DNA from: a virus
Reading direction: 5' to 3' (one strand)
IMG/VR virus record: IMGVR_UViG_3300020201_000027
Coordinates: 1-54,496 of that record
Length of the DNA: 54,496 nucleotides
Part shown: positions 18,093 to 27,622 of the stretch, in pieces
Numbering within the stretch: position 1 is the first letter of the stretch
How the letters are laid out: every line of letters starts with the position of its first letter
The notes under the pieces: model-generated
Seen by the model: the letters and a program-made list of their open reading frames with translations, nothing else
The model's database searches: none
Told to the model about the DNA's origin: nothing
Made by a program: the position numbers and the translations under genes

Positions 18093-20984
18093 ATGGAAAT
18101 CATCATTGCTTCTCCTGGGATGAAATTCGGTCCAGCAACGCTGGATCACAAATCTCTTGGCGGAAGCGAAACAGCAGCACTATCTCTCGCCAAGGCCCTC
18201 AAGACCAGGGGTCACATGGTGACGATGTTCTGTGACCTTCCTGCCCCTGGCCAACCAGATTATATTCAATCTGGCGCCATTGGCGATGATGGCGTCAGAT
18301 ATCTGAGCTTGGATGGGTATCAGCCATTCATTACGACGACTGAAGTGGATTTGCTGATCGCGTCACGGTCTGCGGAGCTTCTCCACCTCAATCACCAGGC
18401 CCGGTATGCTGTCTTGTGGACGCATGATCTGGCAACGATCAAAGGCACCATGCCGACCCTCCAGGGCTCTGGCTGGAACTTCAATGAAATCTGGTGCGTA
18501 TCTGATTGGCATCGTCGGCAGTATGCCGAGGTCACGGGATATCCCATTGACTTCATCAAGGTGCTGCAGAATGGCGTCAACGAATATTCTACGTGCACCA
18601 CCAGGCGCGATCCAAATACTCTGCTGTATGCTGCGCGCCCAGAGCGCGGCCTGGAGGCTCTGGTCCGTCCTGGCGGCATCATGGACTATCTCGGCGGAGA
18701 CTGGAAGCTGGAAGTCTGCATGTATGACAACCATCCTCCCCATATGAAGAGCTACTACAGTTGGCTGTTCTCCATGTGCGATCATAACCCGCGCGTCAAA
18801 TTCATTGGGTCGCTTCGTCAGGACCAACTTCGTGATCGGATGAATTCTGTCGGCGCATATGTCTATCCAACCGCCTTTGAAGAGACCAGCTGCATCATGG
18901 CCCAGGAGGCCATGTCCGTTGGAACGCCATTCATCACCACCCGCGAAGGCGCTCTGCCTGAGACGTTGGGAGGCTATGGCAATTTCTATGATGGGACAGC
19001 TTGTTGGAATTCTGATGAGTTCTGCAAAGAGTTTGCATCGCTGATCTCTGAAAGCATTTTTGGTGATAGCACCGCCGCGCAACAGCCTCAGCATCACCTG
19101 TGGGAAGAGATAGCCGGGCGGGTGGAGACGCTGTTTAACAATCTCTCTAGCGCCCCGCAATCGCTGTTCTCGCGCCTCTGGGGGCTGGTTGAGACCAGTG
19201 ATGTCATCCCTGCTATCTCTCTGTGGCAGCACACAAAAGACAAAGAACAGCACCCTTGGGCATCCCGCCTCATGGCGCGCGTGGAGGTGCTGTATCCCTA
19301 TCTCTTTGGTCGTGAGACATTTGCGGAATACTATGAACGCTATTTCGTGAATGAAGATTTCAAGGGCGCTCGCGTGCGCCGATCCCAAATTGGCAGCCAG
19401 CGGTTTGAACAGATCGCTGATGAGATCGCCAAACTGCCTGCCGGGTCTAGCGTCATGGACTATGGTTGCGCTGAGGGCGTGATCATTCTTGATCTTGCGG
19501 CCCGGTTCCCTGACAAGTCGTTCATGGGCGTGGACTTTGCACAGAGCAACGTTGAGCTCTGTCGTAAATATGCCATTGATCTGGGTCTAACCAATGCACT
19601 ATTCTGCGTCGGCAATACAGAGAGCTTCCTGCCCAAGCCGCAGAAAATATATGATGCGGTGATCTGCACCGAAGTGCTTGAGCACGTCCTCAAGCCGTGG
19701 ACAGTCGTCTCCATACTTGAGGACAATGTGCGTATCGGCGGCAGAGTGATCATCACTGTGCCGATGGGCAACTGGGAGGCGATTGGGCTATACAACAAGA
19801 CTCAATATTGGTGGCGAGCCCATATCTGGAGCATTGACAAGTGGATGCTCCGTGAAATGTTTGCTGACAAGGAAGGCGCTCGAATGCTGGCTATGCCGCA
19901 TGGCGCAACGCATGAAGGTCGCTCTCTTGGCCATCTTTTGTTCTGCTATGATGCAGACCGCAATCCGGCCCATCCCATCAAGGCAATGGATAAAGCAAAC
20001 CGTCTGCGATCTGTCCAGACTGCCACGGCGTGCATCATCACCAACCAATATGAGAGCTTGGCCAAGACGCTGAACAGTCTGAGCCGCAATGTCCAATGCG
20101 TCAATGTCTGCATCCAACCCTCTGAATGCTACTCAATCATCTGCACAATCCTGGAAGACTACAAGATTGCCAATCCATGGATTGATTTGGAATATTCCCT
20201 GGCCCCACACATTCGCGTCGGTCACTATGGGTTCGATGATGCCAGGAATGACAGCACCAAGGATGTGGAGACGGATTGGGTGCTGTGGATCGACAGCGAT
20301 GAATATCTCTCTGGTGATCTTCCGCGATATCTCAGGCCGAATGCATTTGATGCATACTCCATCCATCAGCACCATTTCACGGTTGATCCCCGTGGAGCGC
20401 CAGCGATGCTTGATAAGCCTGCGCGTCTATTCCGCACCGACCGCGGATTCAAATTCTATGGCAAGGTCCACGAGCACGCTGAAAAGGGCATAAATGGCGG
20501 GCCAGGGTTCTGCATGATCCTGGCAGATGTGGATATTGGCCACACTGGCTATGTGAATGAGTCTGTGCGTCGCGCTCGATTTGACCGCAACTTCCCGCTC
20601 CTGGAATGGGATCACCGTGTCAACCCTGAGCGTCGCCTGGGCAAGTTTCTTTGGCTACGGGACATTCTGCACCGTATGCGGTATTCCATTGACAAGCGTT
20701 CTCCAGTCGATGCCAAGCTTCTTGCTGAAGAGGCAGTGGCATACTACAAGGAGCACTGGCAGGGCGACATGATTCCTGGTATGGGAGGCGAGAACGCATA
20801 CCATTATTACAGCGAGGCAATCCAACATCTCGGGCGCGGACAGAGCGTCACGCTTTCATTCAAGATTGATGATGATGTGATTGATGTGAGCGGCGCATTT
20901 GAGAGTGCTGATGACTTGGCTGATGCCGTCCGATCTGCCGCCAAAGGACGCTTTGTGAAACTGGCCAGCAAATATCTCAGGTGA
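18093..20984 (+). CDS. Glycosyltransferase-methyltransferase-glycosyltransferase fusion
   Basis: A 963-residue protein with three recognisable parts. (1) Residues 1 to about 380: GT-B/GT4-like glycosyltransferase with LGGSETAALSLAKAL near 21-35, LQNGVNE, and the E-x7-E-like EETSCIMAQEAMSVGTPFI near 263. (2) About 430-620: class I SAM-dependent methyltransferase with motif I VMDYGCAEG at 454 and later VICTEVLEHV. (3) About 650-870: GT2-like domain with WVLWIDSDE at 729 (DxD) and KFYGKVHEHAE. The whole could build a methylated glycan on a phage or host target. It sits between the capsid and connector genes, so a virion protein is the likeliest acceptor, but DNA or host surface cannot be excluded. 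Start: ATG with AAGGGCAC upstream. Confidence 0.88.
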   Translation: MEIIIASPGMKFGPATLDHKSLGGSETAALSLAKALKTRGHMVTMFCDLPAPGQPDYIQSGAIGDDGVRYLSLDGYQPFITTTEVDLLIASRSAELLHLNHQARYAVLWTHDLATIKGTMPTLQGSGWNFNEIWCVSDWHRRQYAEVTGYPIDFIKVLQNGVNEYSTCTTRRDPNTLLYAARPERGLEALVRPGGIMDYLGGDWKLEVCMYDNHPPHMKSYYSWLFSMCDHNPRVKFIGSLRQDQLRDRMNSVGAYVYPTAFEETSCIMAQEAMSVGTPFITTREGALPETLGGYGNFYDGTACWNSDEFCKEFASLISESIFGDSTAAQQPQHHLWEEIAGRVETLFNNLSSAPQSLFSRLWGLVETSDVIPAISLWQHTKDKEQHPWASRLMARVEVLYPYLFGRETFAEYYERYFVNEDFKGARVRRSQIGSQRFEQIADEIAKLPAGSSVMDYGCAEGVIILDLAARFPDKSFMGVDFAQSNVELCRKYAIDLGLTNALFCVGNTESFLPKPQKIYDAVICTEVLEHVLKPWTVVSILEDNVRIGGRVIITVPMGNWEAIGLYNKTQYWWRAHIWSIDKWMLREMFADKEGARMLAMPHGATHEGRSLGHLLFCYDADRNPAHPIKAMDKANRLRSVQTATACIITNQYESLAKTLNSLSRNVQCVNVCIQPSECYSIICTILEDYKIANPWIDLEYSLAPHIRVGHYGFDDARNDSTKDVETDWVLWIDSDEYLSGDLPRYLRPNAFDAYSIHQHHFTVDPRGAPAMLDKPARLFRTDRGFKFYGKVHEHAEKGINGGPGFCMILADVDIGHTGYVNESVRRARFDRNFPLLEWDHRVNPERRLGKFLWLRDILHRMRYSIDKRSPVDAKLLAEEAVAYYKEHWQGDMIPGMGGENAYHYYSEAIQHLGRGQSVTLSFKIDDDVIDVSGAFESADDLADAVRSAAKGRFVKLASKYLR

Positions 20985-20987
20985 TCC

Positions 20988-21479
20988 ATGCCATACGCTG
21001 ACATCTCTGACATTTTGGCGCGCTATCGTCCGCTGACCACAATGGTCGGATCAGGTCAATATGATGTGTCGTCAGTTGAGGTCAGCTCAATCTTCCTCAG
21101 AGATGCTGAGTCATATATTGATGCGAGACTGGCGGTGCGATACATTGTGCCGTTGACCTCAGCCAACCCACTTATCACTCGGATTGCCTGCGATCTTGCC
21201 ACGCACGAAATGTTGGCAGAGAAGATGCCAAGCGTCCCAGAATTTATGGAGATAAGATTCAGGCGAGCCAATGACATGCTTGACCAACTCATCAAGGGTG
21301 ATCTGCGCCTAAGTTCTGAATCTCTGGTTGGCAGTTCCGGCAACAGCTTTGCTTGGTCGTCCACCATGGGCCACCACCCGATCTTTGCCCCGGTTATCAA
21401 TGAATTGGATCAAGCTCCTGCCTCTACAAGAGTTCAAGAAGAGTTGCTGGCTCGCCGTAACGAAGACAATTTTCCATGA
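20988..21479 (+). CDS. Head completion / connector protein, DUF1320-like
   Basis: A 163-residue protein resembling Mu gp36/DUF1320 and gp6-type connectors: YADISDILARYRPL at the start, then a helix-turn pattern FLRDAESYIDARLAVRYIVPL, a hydrophobic helix RIACDLATHEML and a second helix IRFRRANDMLDQLIKGD. It should bind under the portal and close the head for tail joining. It overlaps the next gene by four bases. Confidence 0.82.
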   Translation: MPYADISDILARYRPLTTMVGSGQYDVSSVEVSSIFLRDAESYIDARLAVRYIVPLTSANPLITRIACDLATHEMLAEKMPSVPEFMEIRFRRANDMLDQLIKGDLRLSSESLVGSSGNSFAWSSTMGHHPIFAPVINELDQAPASTRVQEELLARRNEDNFP

Positions 21480-22051
21480 TCACAATCAAATTTGGTGACC
21501 GGGGGATTGCTGCGGCTCTGAAAGAAATTCAGGAGCAAGTCACCGACCGCATGGAGCTGATGGACAAAGCCGGTCGCACAATTCGAGACTACGCGCGCGA
21601 GACCGTCATAATGCAAGGTCGCCGCAAGCCGTATCCTCCTATGACGCGGAGCAGCAAGCAGACTTCCGGCAGAAACAAGCTGTTCTCTGGTGTGCCGAGA
21701 GACATCATCCACGTCGCTCACAATGATCGCTTTATTGTTTATTTCAATAGAGTGACTGTTGGCTGGAGCCTTGAGATGCACACCAAGGGCATCAACATTC
21801 CTTCTTCTCGCGGCATCACAATGATGATACCAAATGGCCTAGGCAAAGCGAGAAGCTCACAAGGTCAATTCCTTGGCGGAAGCTTGGGCCCAAAATTCTT
21901 TCGTTTCCGACGTGCATACAAAATTCCTGCCCGAGAGATTTGGCCAAGCCGTCCTGAGGTCATTCACCAAATCAATGAAGTTTTACGCCAATGGCTTGCG
22001 GACCTCAAGCGCGCAGTCCATACAAAGTATAAGCAGAATGGAGGAACGTGA
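21476..22051 (+). CDS. Head-tail joining / virion morphogenesis protein
   Basis: A 191-residue protein like the Mu gpG or HK97 gp10 type of neck/tail-completion proteins: IAAALKEIQEQVTDRMELMDKAGRTIRDYARETV near 10-42, RRKPYPPMTRSSKQ, a beta stretch, and a C-terminal RAYKIPAREIWPSRPEVIHQINEVLRQWL. The 'IPAR.iwp' block is typical of this family. It acts at the head-tail junction. The gene position between the DUF1320-like and DUF3168-like genes fits. Confidence 0.8.
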   Translation: MITIKFGDRGIAAALKEIQEQVTDRMELMDKAGRTIRDYARETVIMQGRRKPYPPMTRSSKQTSGRNKLFSGVPRDIIHVAHNDRFIVYFNRVTVGWSLEMHTKGINIPSSRGITMMIPNGLGKARSSQGQFLGGSLGPKFFRFRRAYKIPAREIWPSRPEVIHQINEVLRQWLADLKRAVHTKYKQNGGT

Positions 22052-22509
22052 TGTCGCGCATCAGCATTGATCTGGTTCACCAGGCCATGGTTGATTTGAT
22101 CGCTGGCAGCGCTGCTATTATTGCTCTGGGATTTAAGGCCAACCACATCTTTTATGAGGGCGATGAGCTAGAAGTGGGGAACATTGCTCATATGCCGCTC
22201 ATCAATGTTCGACTCATTATGTCAGAAGAAGATGTTACCAGCATACCGAACGGGACGTATGAGAAAATAACATTTTCTGTCGACGTGTTCGTATTCGACT
22301 TTACTTCTTTTCGATCAGCCGCTAAACTACGTGCTGCTGCTCTGAGCGCTCTGAAAATTCTCTTGAGCGAAAATCGCCAATTCCAAGCATCGCTACAAAC
22401 ATCAAGCGTAGCACTGCAAACAGGATTTGGCCAAGGGACTGTTGACGGGCAAAGAGGCCACATAGCCGTCGCAACTGTGCAGATCGTCTGCGAAGCCTAC
22501 AACGATTGA
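22051..22509 (+). CDS. Tail terminator-like protein (DUF3168-type)
   Basis: A 152-residue protein beginning MSRISIDLVHQAMVDLIAGS. The order of helix, strand (MPLINVRLIMSEED), beta hairpin (YEKITFSVDVFVFD) and helix (AAKLRAAALSALKILL) matches tail terminator proteins of the DUF3168/gpU class, which cap the tail tube. ATG 22051 has GGAGG seven bases upstream. It lies just before the tail tube gene. Confidence 0.75.
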   Translation: MSRISIDLVHQAMVDLIAGSAAIIALGFKANHIFYEGDELEVGNIAHMPLINVRLIMSEEDVTSIPNGTYEKITFSVDVFVFDFTSFRSAAKLRAAALSALKILLSENRQFQASLQTSSVALQTGFGQGTVDGQRGHIAVATVQIVCEAYND

Positions 22510-22521
22510 TGGAGTTGTAAA

Positions 22522-23607
22522 ATGGCAAATGGCACCGGCGGACAAATGGCGGTGATGGCAGTAACCAGCCTCAATCACTCGGTCACTTCCAGTGAGCTGT
22601 CAGTGAATGCTCGCTGGACCAATTTCGTGTCAGAAGATATCTCGCACTCCATCGAGCCTTTGATGGAAAGTGCCATCACTGGCAACCGCCATCGTCCACC
22701 AACGCACGAGGGTCTGTCCACAGCAGGAGGCAATATCCAGTTTGAGCCCAATCCAAATGCAATCGGCATGTTTATGCGATCTGCATTCGGCCAGTCCAGC
22801 GGAACGGTTCTGACGCAGGCTGGCAGCTGGGGAATTGGGTCTGCTTCTGCTCAATGGAGCGCCACCCGCGGAGTGGTCCGTCACACATTTCTGCCCAACC
22901 AGACTGAGTTCAGCACAGTCAGCTTTCTTCCGCCGATTGCGTTGATGGTCTACAAGGATGTGGGATCAGCCTTCTTGTTTGAAGGAACGGTTGTCCCTTC
23001 CATTGAGTTTCAAGTTGATGCAAAAATGCTGGTCAAATCCACAGTCAATGTTATGGTCCGCAACCCTACGCGCATCAGCCGCAGCACCTCCGTGGCCGCA
23101 CTTCGCAGCCCAGGTGGCGCGCCATGGGTGTGGGATATGGCCTCGATCCAGACTGGCCCTGGTCTCTCAAGTCTCTCAGCCAATGTGAATTTCGAGAGCC
23201 TGAGCATCAAATATAGCACCCCCATAGAGGGCGTTGTTCTGCTGGACGGGACCAAAAGAACCTCTGAATTCCTGGCCAATGGATATCAGAATGCAGAGTT
23301 TTCCGGCACCCTCAGTTTCCGGGATCACAACGATTATGATGCATTCGTTGCCTGGCAAGCCTTTGCGCTGCGAGTGACAATGTCCAACCGACGCGCGGAC
23401 ATGATCCTCGGCAATCCTGCCTCTGCCTTCTACTACACCATGGATATAATCTGTCCTTCTCTGAAGGTTCTCACCTGGACAGCCCCAGTTCGCGGACCCA
23501 ACCGACTCACCAACCAATTCACTGGTGTGGCCGAATTGGACGCTACCAGCAACTATGTCATTCAAATTGATTTGACAAATATCACTTCCAACTATCTGGG
23601 AGTGTGA
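22522..23607 (+). CDS. Major tail tube protein
   Basis: A 361-residue beta-rich protein. It starts MANGTGGQMAVMAVTSLNH, has VSEDISHSIEPLMESAITGNRHRPPTHEGLSTAGGNIQFEPN near 33-75 and a late NRLTNQFTGVAELDATSNYVIQIDLTN, like phage and gene-transfer-agent tail tube proteins. It should polymerise into the tail. GGAG precedes the ATG. It is followed by the chaperone and tape-measure genes in the usual order. Confidence 0.82.
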   Translation: MANGTGGQMAVMAVTSLNHSVTSSELSVNARWTNFVSEDISHSIEPLMESAITGNRHRPPTHEGLSTAGGNIQFEPNPNAIGMFMRSAFGQSSGTVLTQAGSWGIGSASAQWSATRGVVRHTFLPNQTEFSTVSFLPPIALMVYKDVGSAFLFEGTVVPSIEFQVDAKMLVKSTVNVMVRNPTRISRSTSVAALRSPGGAPWVWDMASIQTGPGLSSLSANVNFESLSIKYSTPIEGVVLLDGTKRTSEFLANGYQNAEFSGTLSFRDHNDYDAFVAWQAFALRVTMSNRRADMILGNPASAFYYTMDIICPSLKVLTWTAPVRGPNRLTNQFTGVAELDATSNYVIQIDLTNITSNYLGV

Positions 23608-23670
23608 TATCAGGAGGATATCCTGAACAGGGCACAACGTCGCTTCACCAAATCTTCAAGGGCACAAAAA

Positions 23671-24051
23671 ATGAAAGTCAAGTTTTCTCGTTCAGTGGAA
23701 TACATCCCGGATTGGAATGGCAACAAGAGCCTTCCAGCAGAGGATCAAATCAGGTGCATCATCAAGCCAATGGTCCTGGGCGATCTTGTCATCTTGCTTG
23801 ATGTTCTTGGAGGCTCCAAAAGCGATGATGGCACAAACGTGGAGATGACTGCTGCGTCTGCCTCCAAAATGATCGAGGCAACGAAGGACATCCTTCCCAA
23901 GTATGTGACGGTGTCCGGGCTTGAGGATGATGACGGTCCCGTCAACACTCAGCAACTGACGATGTATGCCCAATACATGCCGCTGGCCTCTGAAATCATC
24001 ATGGCCTGCGCCAATATATCGTCTCCGTCAGAAACCACGGAGGGAAACTAG
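23671..24051 (+). CDS. Tail assembly chaperone, short form (lambda gpG-like)
   Basis: A 126-residue protein directly before the tape measure reading frame, the normal place for tail assembly chaperones. It has a small beta sheet followed by helices and ends EGN-stop. The last codons are GGA AAC TAG, containing the slippery heptamer GGGAAAC (24042-24048) in the right phase for a -1 shift. Ribosomes that slip read on to 24308 (next entry). The short form should bind the tape measure. AAGGGCAC precedes the ATG. Confidence 0.82.
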   Translation: MKVKFSRSVEYIPDWNGNKSLPAEDQIRCIIKPMVLGDLVILLDVLGGSKSDDGTNVEMTAASASKMIEATKDILPKYVTVSGLEDDDGPVNTQQLTMYAQYMPLASEIIMACANISSPSETTEGN

Positions 24052-24308
24052 AACGCGCTGCCAGAGTAGGGGGGGCAGGTCCATCTTTTGAATGGACCTA
24101 TCAAGTCCTTACTGAACAGCGCAAAACTGGATTTTACTTGGCTTGGTTTTTCCGTCTGTATCAGATTTCAGAGCACGGGTGGAAGCAAGTCCACACTGCA
24201 GATGGAAAGTCTATAAGCCAGCAAGATGCATACTTCTGGAGATGCCTAGAGATAGTCTGTAGGGTTCAGAACCAGATGTTCAGCGAAGAGCAAGCAAGGA
24301 ACCGCTGA
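24048..24308 (+). CDS. Frameshift extension of the tail chaperone (gpGT-like)
   Basis: The -1 frame is open for 86 codons after the slip at GGGAAAC (24042-24048), reading KLERAARVGGAGPSFEWTYQ then a helical, Trp/Cys-containing body and ending SEEQARNR. It has no start codon or ribosome site of its own, and its stop overlaps the tape measure ATG. The joint product would be 212 residues. The arrangement (slip just before the G stop, second frame ending at the tape measure) is the classic G/GT scheme. Confidence 0.8.
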   Translation, partial: LERAARVGGAGPSFEWTYQVLTEQRKTGFYLAWFFRLYQISEHGWKQVHTADGKSISQQDAYFWRCLEIVCRVQNQMFSEEQARNR

Positions 24309-27300
24309 TGTCCGGCGCAATGAATGCTCCTATCAACATCAATATCCAGGCTAACAACCTGGCTATTCTTGGTGCAATTCGAGCTTCAGTTGATTCCCTG
24401 CGGACTGCACTGAACAATCTGGAACGGACAGCCGCTGGGGCTGGCCGTGCAATGACGGGCTTTGAGAACAGCATCCGCGGTCTAGACCGCACTATGAAGT
24501 ATATCCTGGCCGGATCAGTCGTTGGTCTGTCAGGCGGCTTCATAAAGATGGCTTCTGATCTTGAGCGATTGCAAATCACTCTCGCCACAATTGAAAATTC
24601 ATTTGAGAAGGCAGATGTTGCGCTAGACCGAATGCTGGTCTTGACGCAGAAGGCACCATTTTCTCTAACAGCAATTCACGAAGCCTTTGTCAAGCTGCGG
24701 TCATCAGGCATCGAGCCAATCATTGATGATGCCGGAAATGGCCCTCTCAAGAACCTGCTTGATGCTGTAGCTGCCTTTGGCGGCACAGATGAACAAGTCA
24801 AGCGCGTGTCTCTGGCCATCGAGCAGATGGCCGGCAAGGGCGTCATATCGATGGAAGAACTCCGTCGTCAAATGGGCCAGCAAATTCCCACTGCCATTAG
24901 ATTGATGGCTGAAGGAATGGGCATATCTGTTGCCAAACTTATATCAGACATCAGCCGAGGCACCGTTGCCTTCAACGATGCTGTTCCGCCCATGCTGGAT
25001 AAATTCAAAGAGAAATATGGCGGCGCTGGAGATTTGCTTGCCAATACATTCAGCGGCTCACTTCGTCTTGCCACTGCAGAGGTCAACAAATTTGCTGTTA
25101 CACTAAACAAGTCTGGCGCTCTTGATGTTTTGACTTCTGCAGTCCTAGCAGCCGTCAAAGCCATGCGCTATCTGAATTCTGCTGCAACTGTGACTGCTGT
25201 CCAGGAATGGATGGCCAGCCTTTTGAGATTTGCTGACCGTAATGCTGATGCATTTGTGCGAGCAGTCGCCACCATCCAAGACTTTGGAACAGCATTTGTA
25301 ACAATAGTCAGCGCGATCTTTGGAGCAGTATCCCAGCTTCCTGCAGAGGCAGTTGCTGGCGGCGTCATTGGTTGGCTGATCTTTGGTCGCGCTGGACTTG
25401 TTGTAGGAGCCATACTAGGCCCATCCACTGAAGTGGTCATGGGAGTTACCTCTGCAATTTCATCTTTGTTCGGCGCGGTGGTTTCAATCATAGGAGCCTC
25501 AGGAATTGAAACCACCTCTATTGCCACCTATGGCGTAATTGGTTGGCTCCTGTTCGGTCGGACAGGTCTGCTGGCCGGGGTTCTGCTGAGTCTTGTGGAC
25601 CGCTTCTTTGGTGCCATCCGCACCAACCTGGCCACCATGTTTGCTGACCTTGCAGGAATTGCCGCTGGAGTGGCAGACCCGCTCAACTTTGGTAAAGCAT
25701 TCACAGGAGCCAAGGAAGAATTTCGCAAGAACAACACAAGCACCCCGGCCAACCCAGATGGCGGCAAAGGGTTCTTTGGGTTTGGAGACATAACCAAAAA
25801 TCCGTTCGAGGAACTGTTCAGCAAAAATGCCAAAGCAGATGCTGCTGATGCAGCTCAAGGCATATCCCGCATCTCTGAGGTCATGCAAGAACTGCGCGCT
25901 AACATCGCAAAGACGCGCGAAGAATTTGACGGCAAATTTGGCCAACCCAACGACATCCCTGGACTGTCCACCAATGCAACGCGCGGCATTGAGAAGTTTG
26001 GACAGGCTTTTGGGCAGGTCGAGGATCGTCTAAAGGCAGCAAAAGGCAGCCCGCTTGACTCTTGGGTAAGTCGTCAAAAAAGAGCGGCCGATAGATTTGA
26101 GACTGATGTCATCAAGCCAATGGAGGACTCATGGCGCAAATTTAACGAACAGGGCAAGACCAGAGACGCTGACTTGGTAATGAAGAGCCTAACTGATGCC
26201 CGGGAACAACTCGACACATTTCGCAAAAATGTTGAAAGCGTTGAGGCTCTTGAAAGACGTAAGACGAATTTGCCTCGCACCAGAGGTTTTCGTTCAGGGG
26301 CATCGTCTGGTGACTCCCTGGAAAATCTCACCTCATTCGGTGGAGACCCTGATGGTGATACATCTGCTTGGAGGAGAGGGGCTTCAGGCCGTCTGGGCCG
26401 CCCAGGAAGCGTGCGTTCAACTGGGGCACTTGGTCGATATGAAACTGCGCTTGAGACCCTCAATACACAGCTGACTGCATTTGAAGAACGGTTTACTCAC
26501 GGCAGCGTTTCAGCTGAGTCTGAGGCAGCAAAAATTGAATCTCAATTTGCCCCGATGGTTCGGCAGATTGGTAACATGCGCGATGCACTTGTCACTCTCA
26601 AAGGCTCTGAATCTGACCGAGCAATAGTGCTTGAAGAGTTGTCTTTTGTTGAAGAGCGTTTGAACCATATACGAGCCCAGGGCATTGCTATTGCTGAGCG
26701 TAAGTCAGCGAGAGAGAAATCAGATGCAATTCAAGATGCCGCCAGAAGCGTTCGCACGCTTGGATCACAGGCAAGCGTGGCTGAACTTGGCCAGTCAATG
26801 TTCGGTGCGGACCAGGCTGATATTATCAGCAGAAAAGAGGCAGCGCAGGCTCAGGTTGATGGGATCACCGACAAAGTCACAGAGTTGCGGCGTCGATTGG
26901 AAGACACCCCAGGAGACACCTGGCTGCCTCAATTCATCGACAAGCTTGAGCAAATTCGCGGACGCTTCATCGCGCTGCGCGACAATGTTGGAACGACCCA
27001 GGAAGCTCTGAACAAGATTTCTCGTGATCTTGGAGACAACGTTGGCAAAGCTCTGGAGGATGGCCTGGGCTCTAGCATTGAGGCCATGATTACCCGCACA
27101 AAGTCGCTGGGCGACGTGGTCAAATCGATGTATGCAGAAATCACTCGTGCTGCAATCCAATACTTGATGAAGCAGGCCCTAATAGCGGCAGGATCATCTG
27201 ACGGAACAGTTGGCTCACTACTCAAATCATTGATTGGGGTAGGCGCTGGCGCTGGCGCTGCTGCTGGCGCTGCTGCCTCTTCTGTGCCAGTATTCACTGA

Positions 27301-27622
27301 TGCAAACATACCATCAGCCAGAGGAAATGTGTTCTCCAAATTTGCTGGCGGTGGCACGTTCACCAACTCTATTGTTCGCGGACCCACTCAATTTCCAATT
27401 GGACTTATGGGGGAAGCCGGGCCTGAGGCAGTTATGCCGCTTACCAATGTAAATGGAAAACTCGGCGTTGCTGCCAGCAGAGGCGGTGGAGATAATTACA
27501 GCATCAACATCACCGCAGTAGACGCGGCAAGCGTAGCAAGGCTATTCTCGGATCATGGTGGCGCGCTAGTTGAAACCATGAGGCAGCGAGACCGTTTGAA
27601 CCGCGGATACGGGAAAAGATAG
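24308..27622 (+). CDS. Tape measure protein
   Basis: A 1104-residue protein that sets tail length. The N-terminus has the tape-measure domain pattern (ASDLERLQITLATIENSFEKAD near 78-99, then APFSLTAIHEAFVKL and MEELRRQMGQQIPTAIRLMAEGMG). Two similar hydrophobic segments, GVIGWLIFGRAGL near 351 and GVIGWLLFGRTGL near 411, look like an internal duplication and may contact the host membrane. A long coiled-coil, charged central part follows, then a Gly/Ala-rich C-terminus with GEAGPEAVMPLT, the motif usual at tape measure ends. The length predicts a tail of roughly 160-170 nm by the usual 1.5 Å per residue rule. Confidence 0.93.
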   Translation: MSGAMNAPININIQANNLAILGAIRASVDSLRTALNNLERTAAGAGRAMTGFENSIRGLDRTMKYILAGSVVGLSGGFIKMASDLERLQITLATIENSFEKADVALDRMLVLTQKAPFSLTAIHEAFVKLRSSGIEPIIDDAGNGPLKNLLDAVAAFGGTDEQVKRVSLAIEQMAGKGVISMEELRRQMGQQIPTAIRLMAEGMGISVAKLISDISRGTVAFNDAVPPMLDKFKEKYGGAGDLLANTFSGSLRLATAEVNKFAVTLNKSGALDVLTSAVLAAVKAMRYLNSAATVTAVQEWMASLLRFADRNADAFVRAVATIQDFGTAFVTIVSAIFGAVSQLPAEAVAGGVIGWLIFGRAGLVVGAILGPSTEVVMGVTSAISSLFGAVVSIIGASGIETTSIATYGVIGWLLFGRTGLLAGVLLSLVDRFFGAIRTNLATMFADLAGIAAGVADPLNFGKAFTGAKEEFRKNNTSTPANPDGGKGFFGFGDITKNPFEELFSKNAKADAADAAQGISRISEVMQELRANIAKTREEFDGKFGQPNDIPGLSTNATRGIEKFGQAFGQVEDRLKAAKGSPLDSWVSRQKRAADRFETDVIKPMEDSWRKFNEQGKTRDADLVMKSLTDAREQLDTFRKNVESVEALERRKTNLPRTRGFRSGASSGDSLENLTSFGGDPDGDTSAWRRGASGRLGRPGSVRSTGALGRYETALETLNTQLTAFEERFTHGSVSAESEAAKIESQFAPMVRQIGNMRDALVTLKGSESDRAIVLEELSFVEERLNHIRAQGIAIAERKSAREKSDAIQDAARSVRTLGSQASVAELGQSMFGADQADIISRKEAAQAQVDGITDKVTELRRRLEDTPGDTWLPQFIDKLEQIRGRFIALRDNVGTTQEALNKISRDLGDNVGKALEDGLGSSIEAMITRTKSLGDVVKSMYAEITRAAIQYLMKQALIAAGSSDGTVGSLLKSLIGVGAGAGAAAGAAASSVPVFTDANIPSARGNVFSKFAGGGTFTNSIVRGPTQFPIGLMGEAGPEAVMPLTNVNGKLGVAASRGGGDNYSINITAVDAASVARLFSDHGGALVETMRQRDRLNRGYGKR

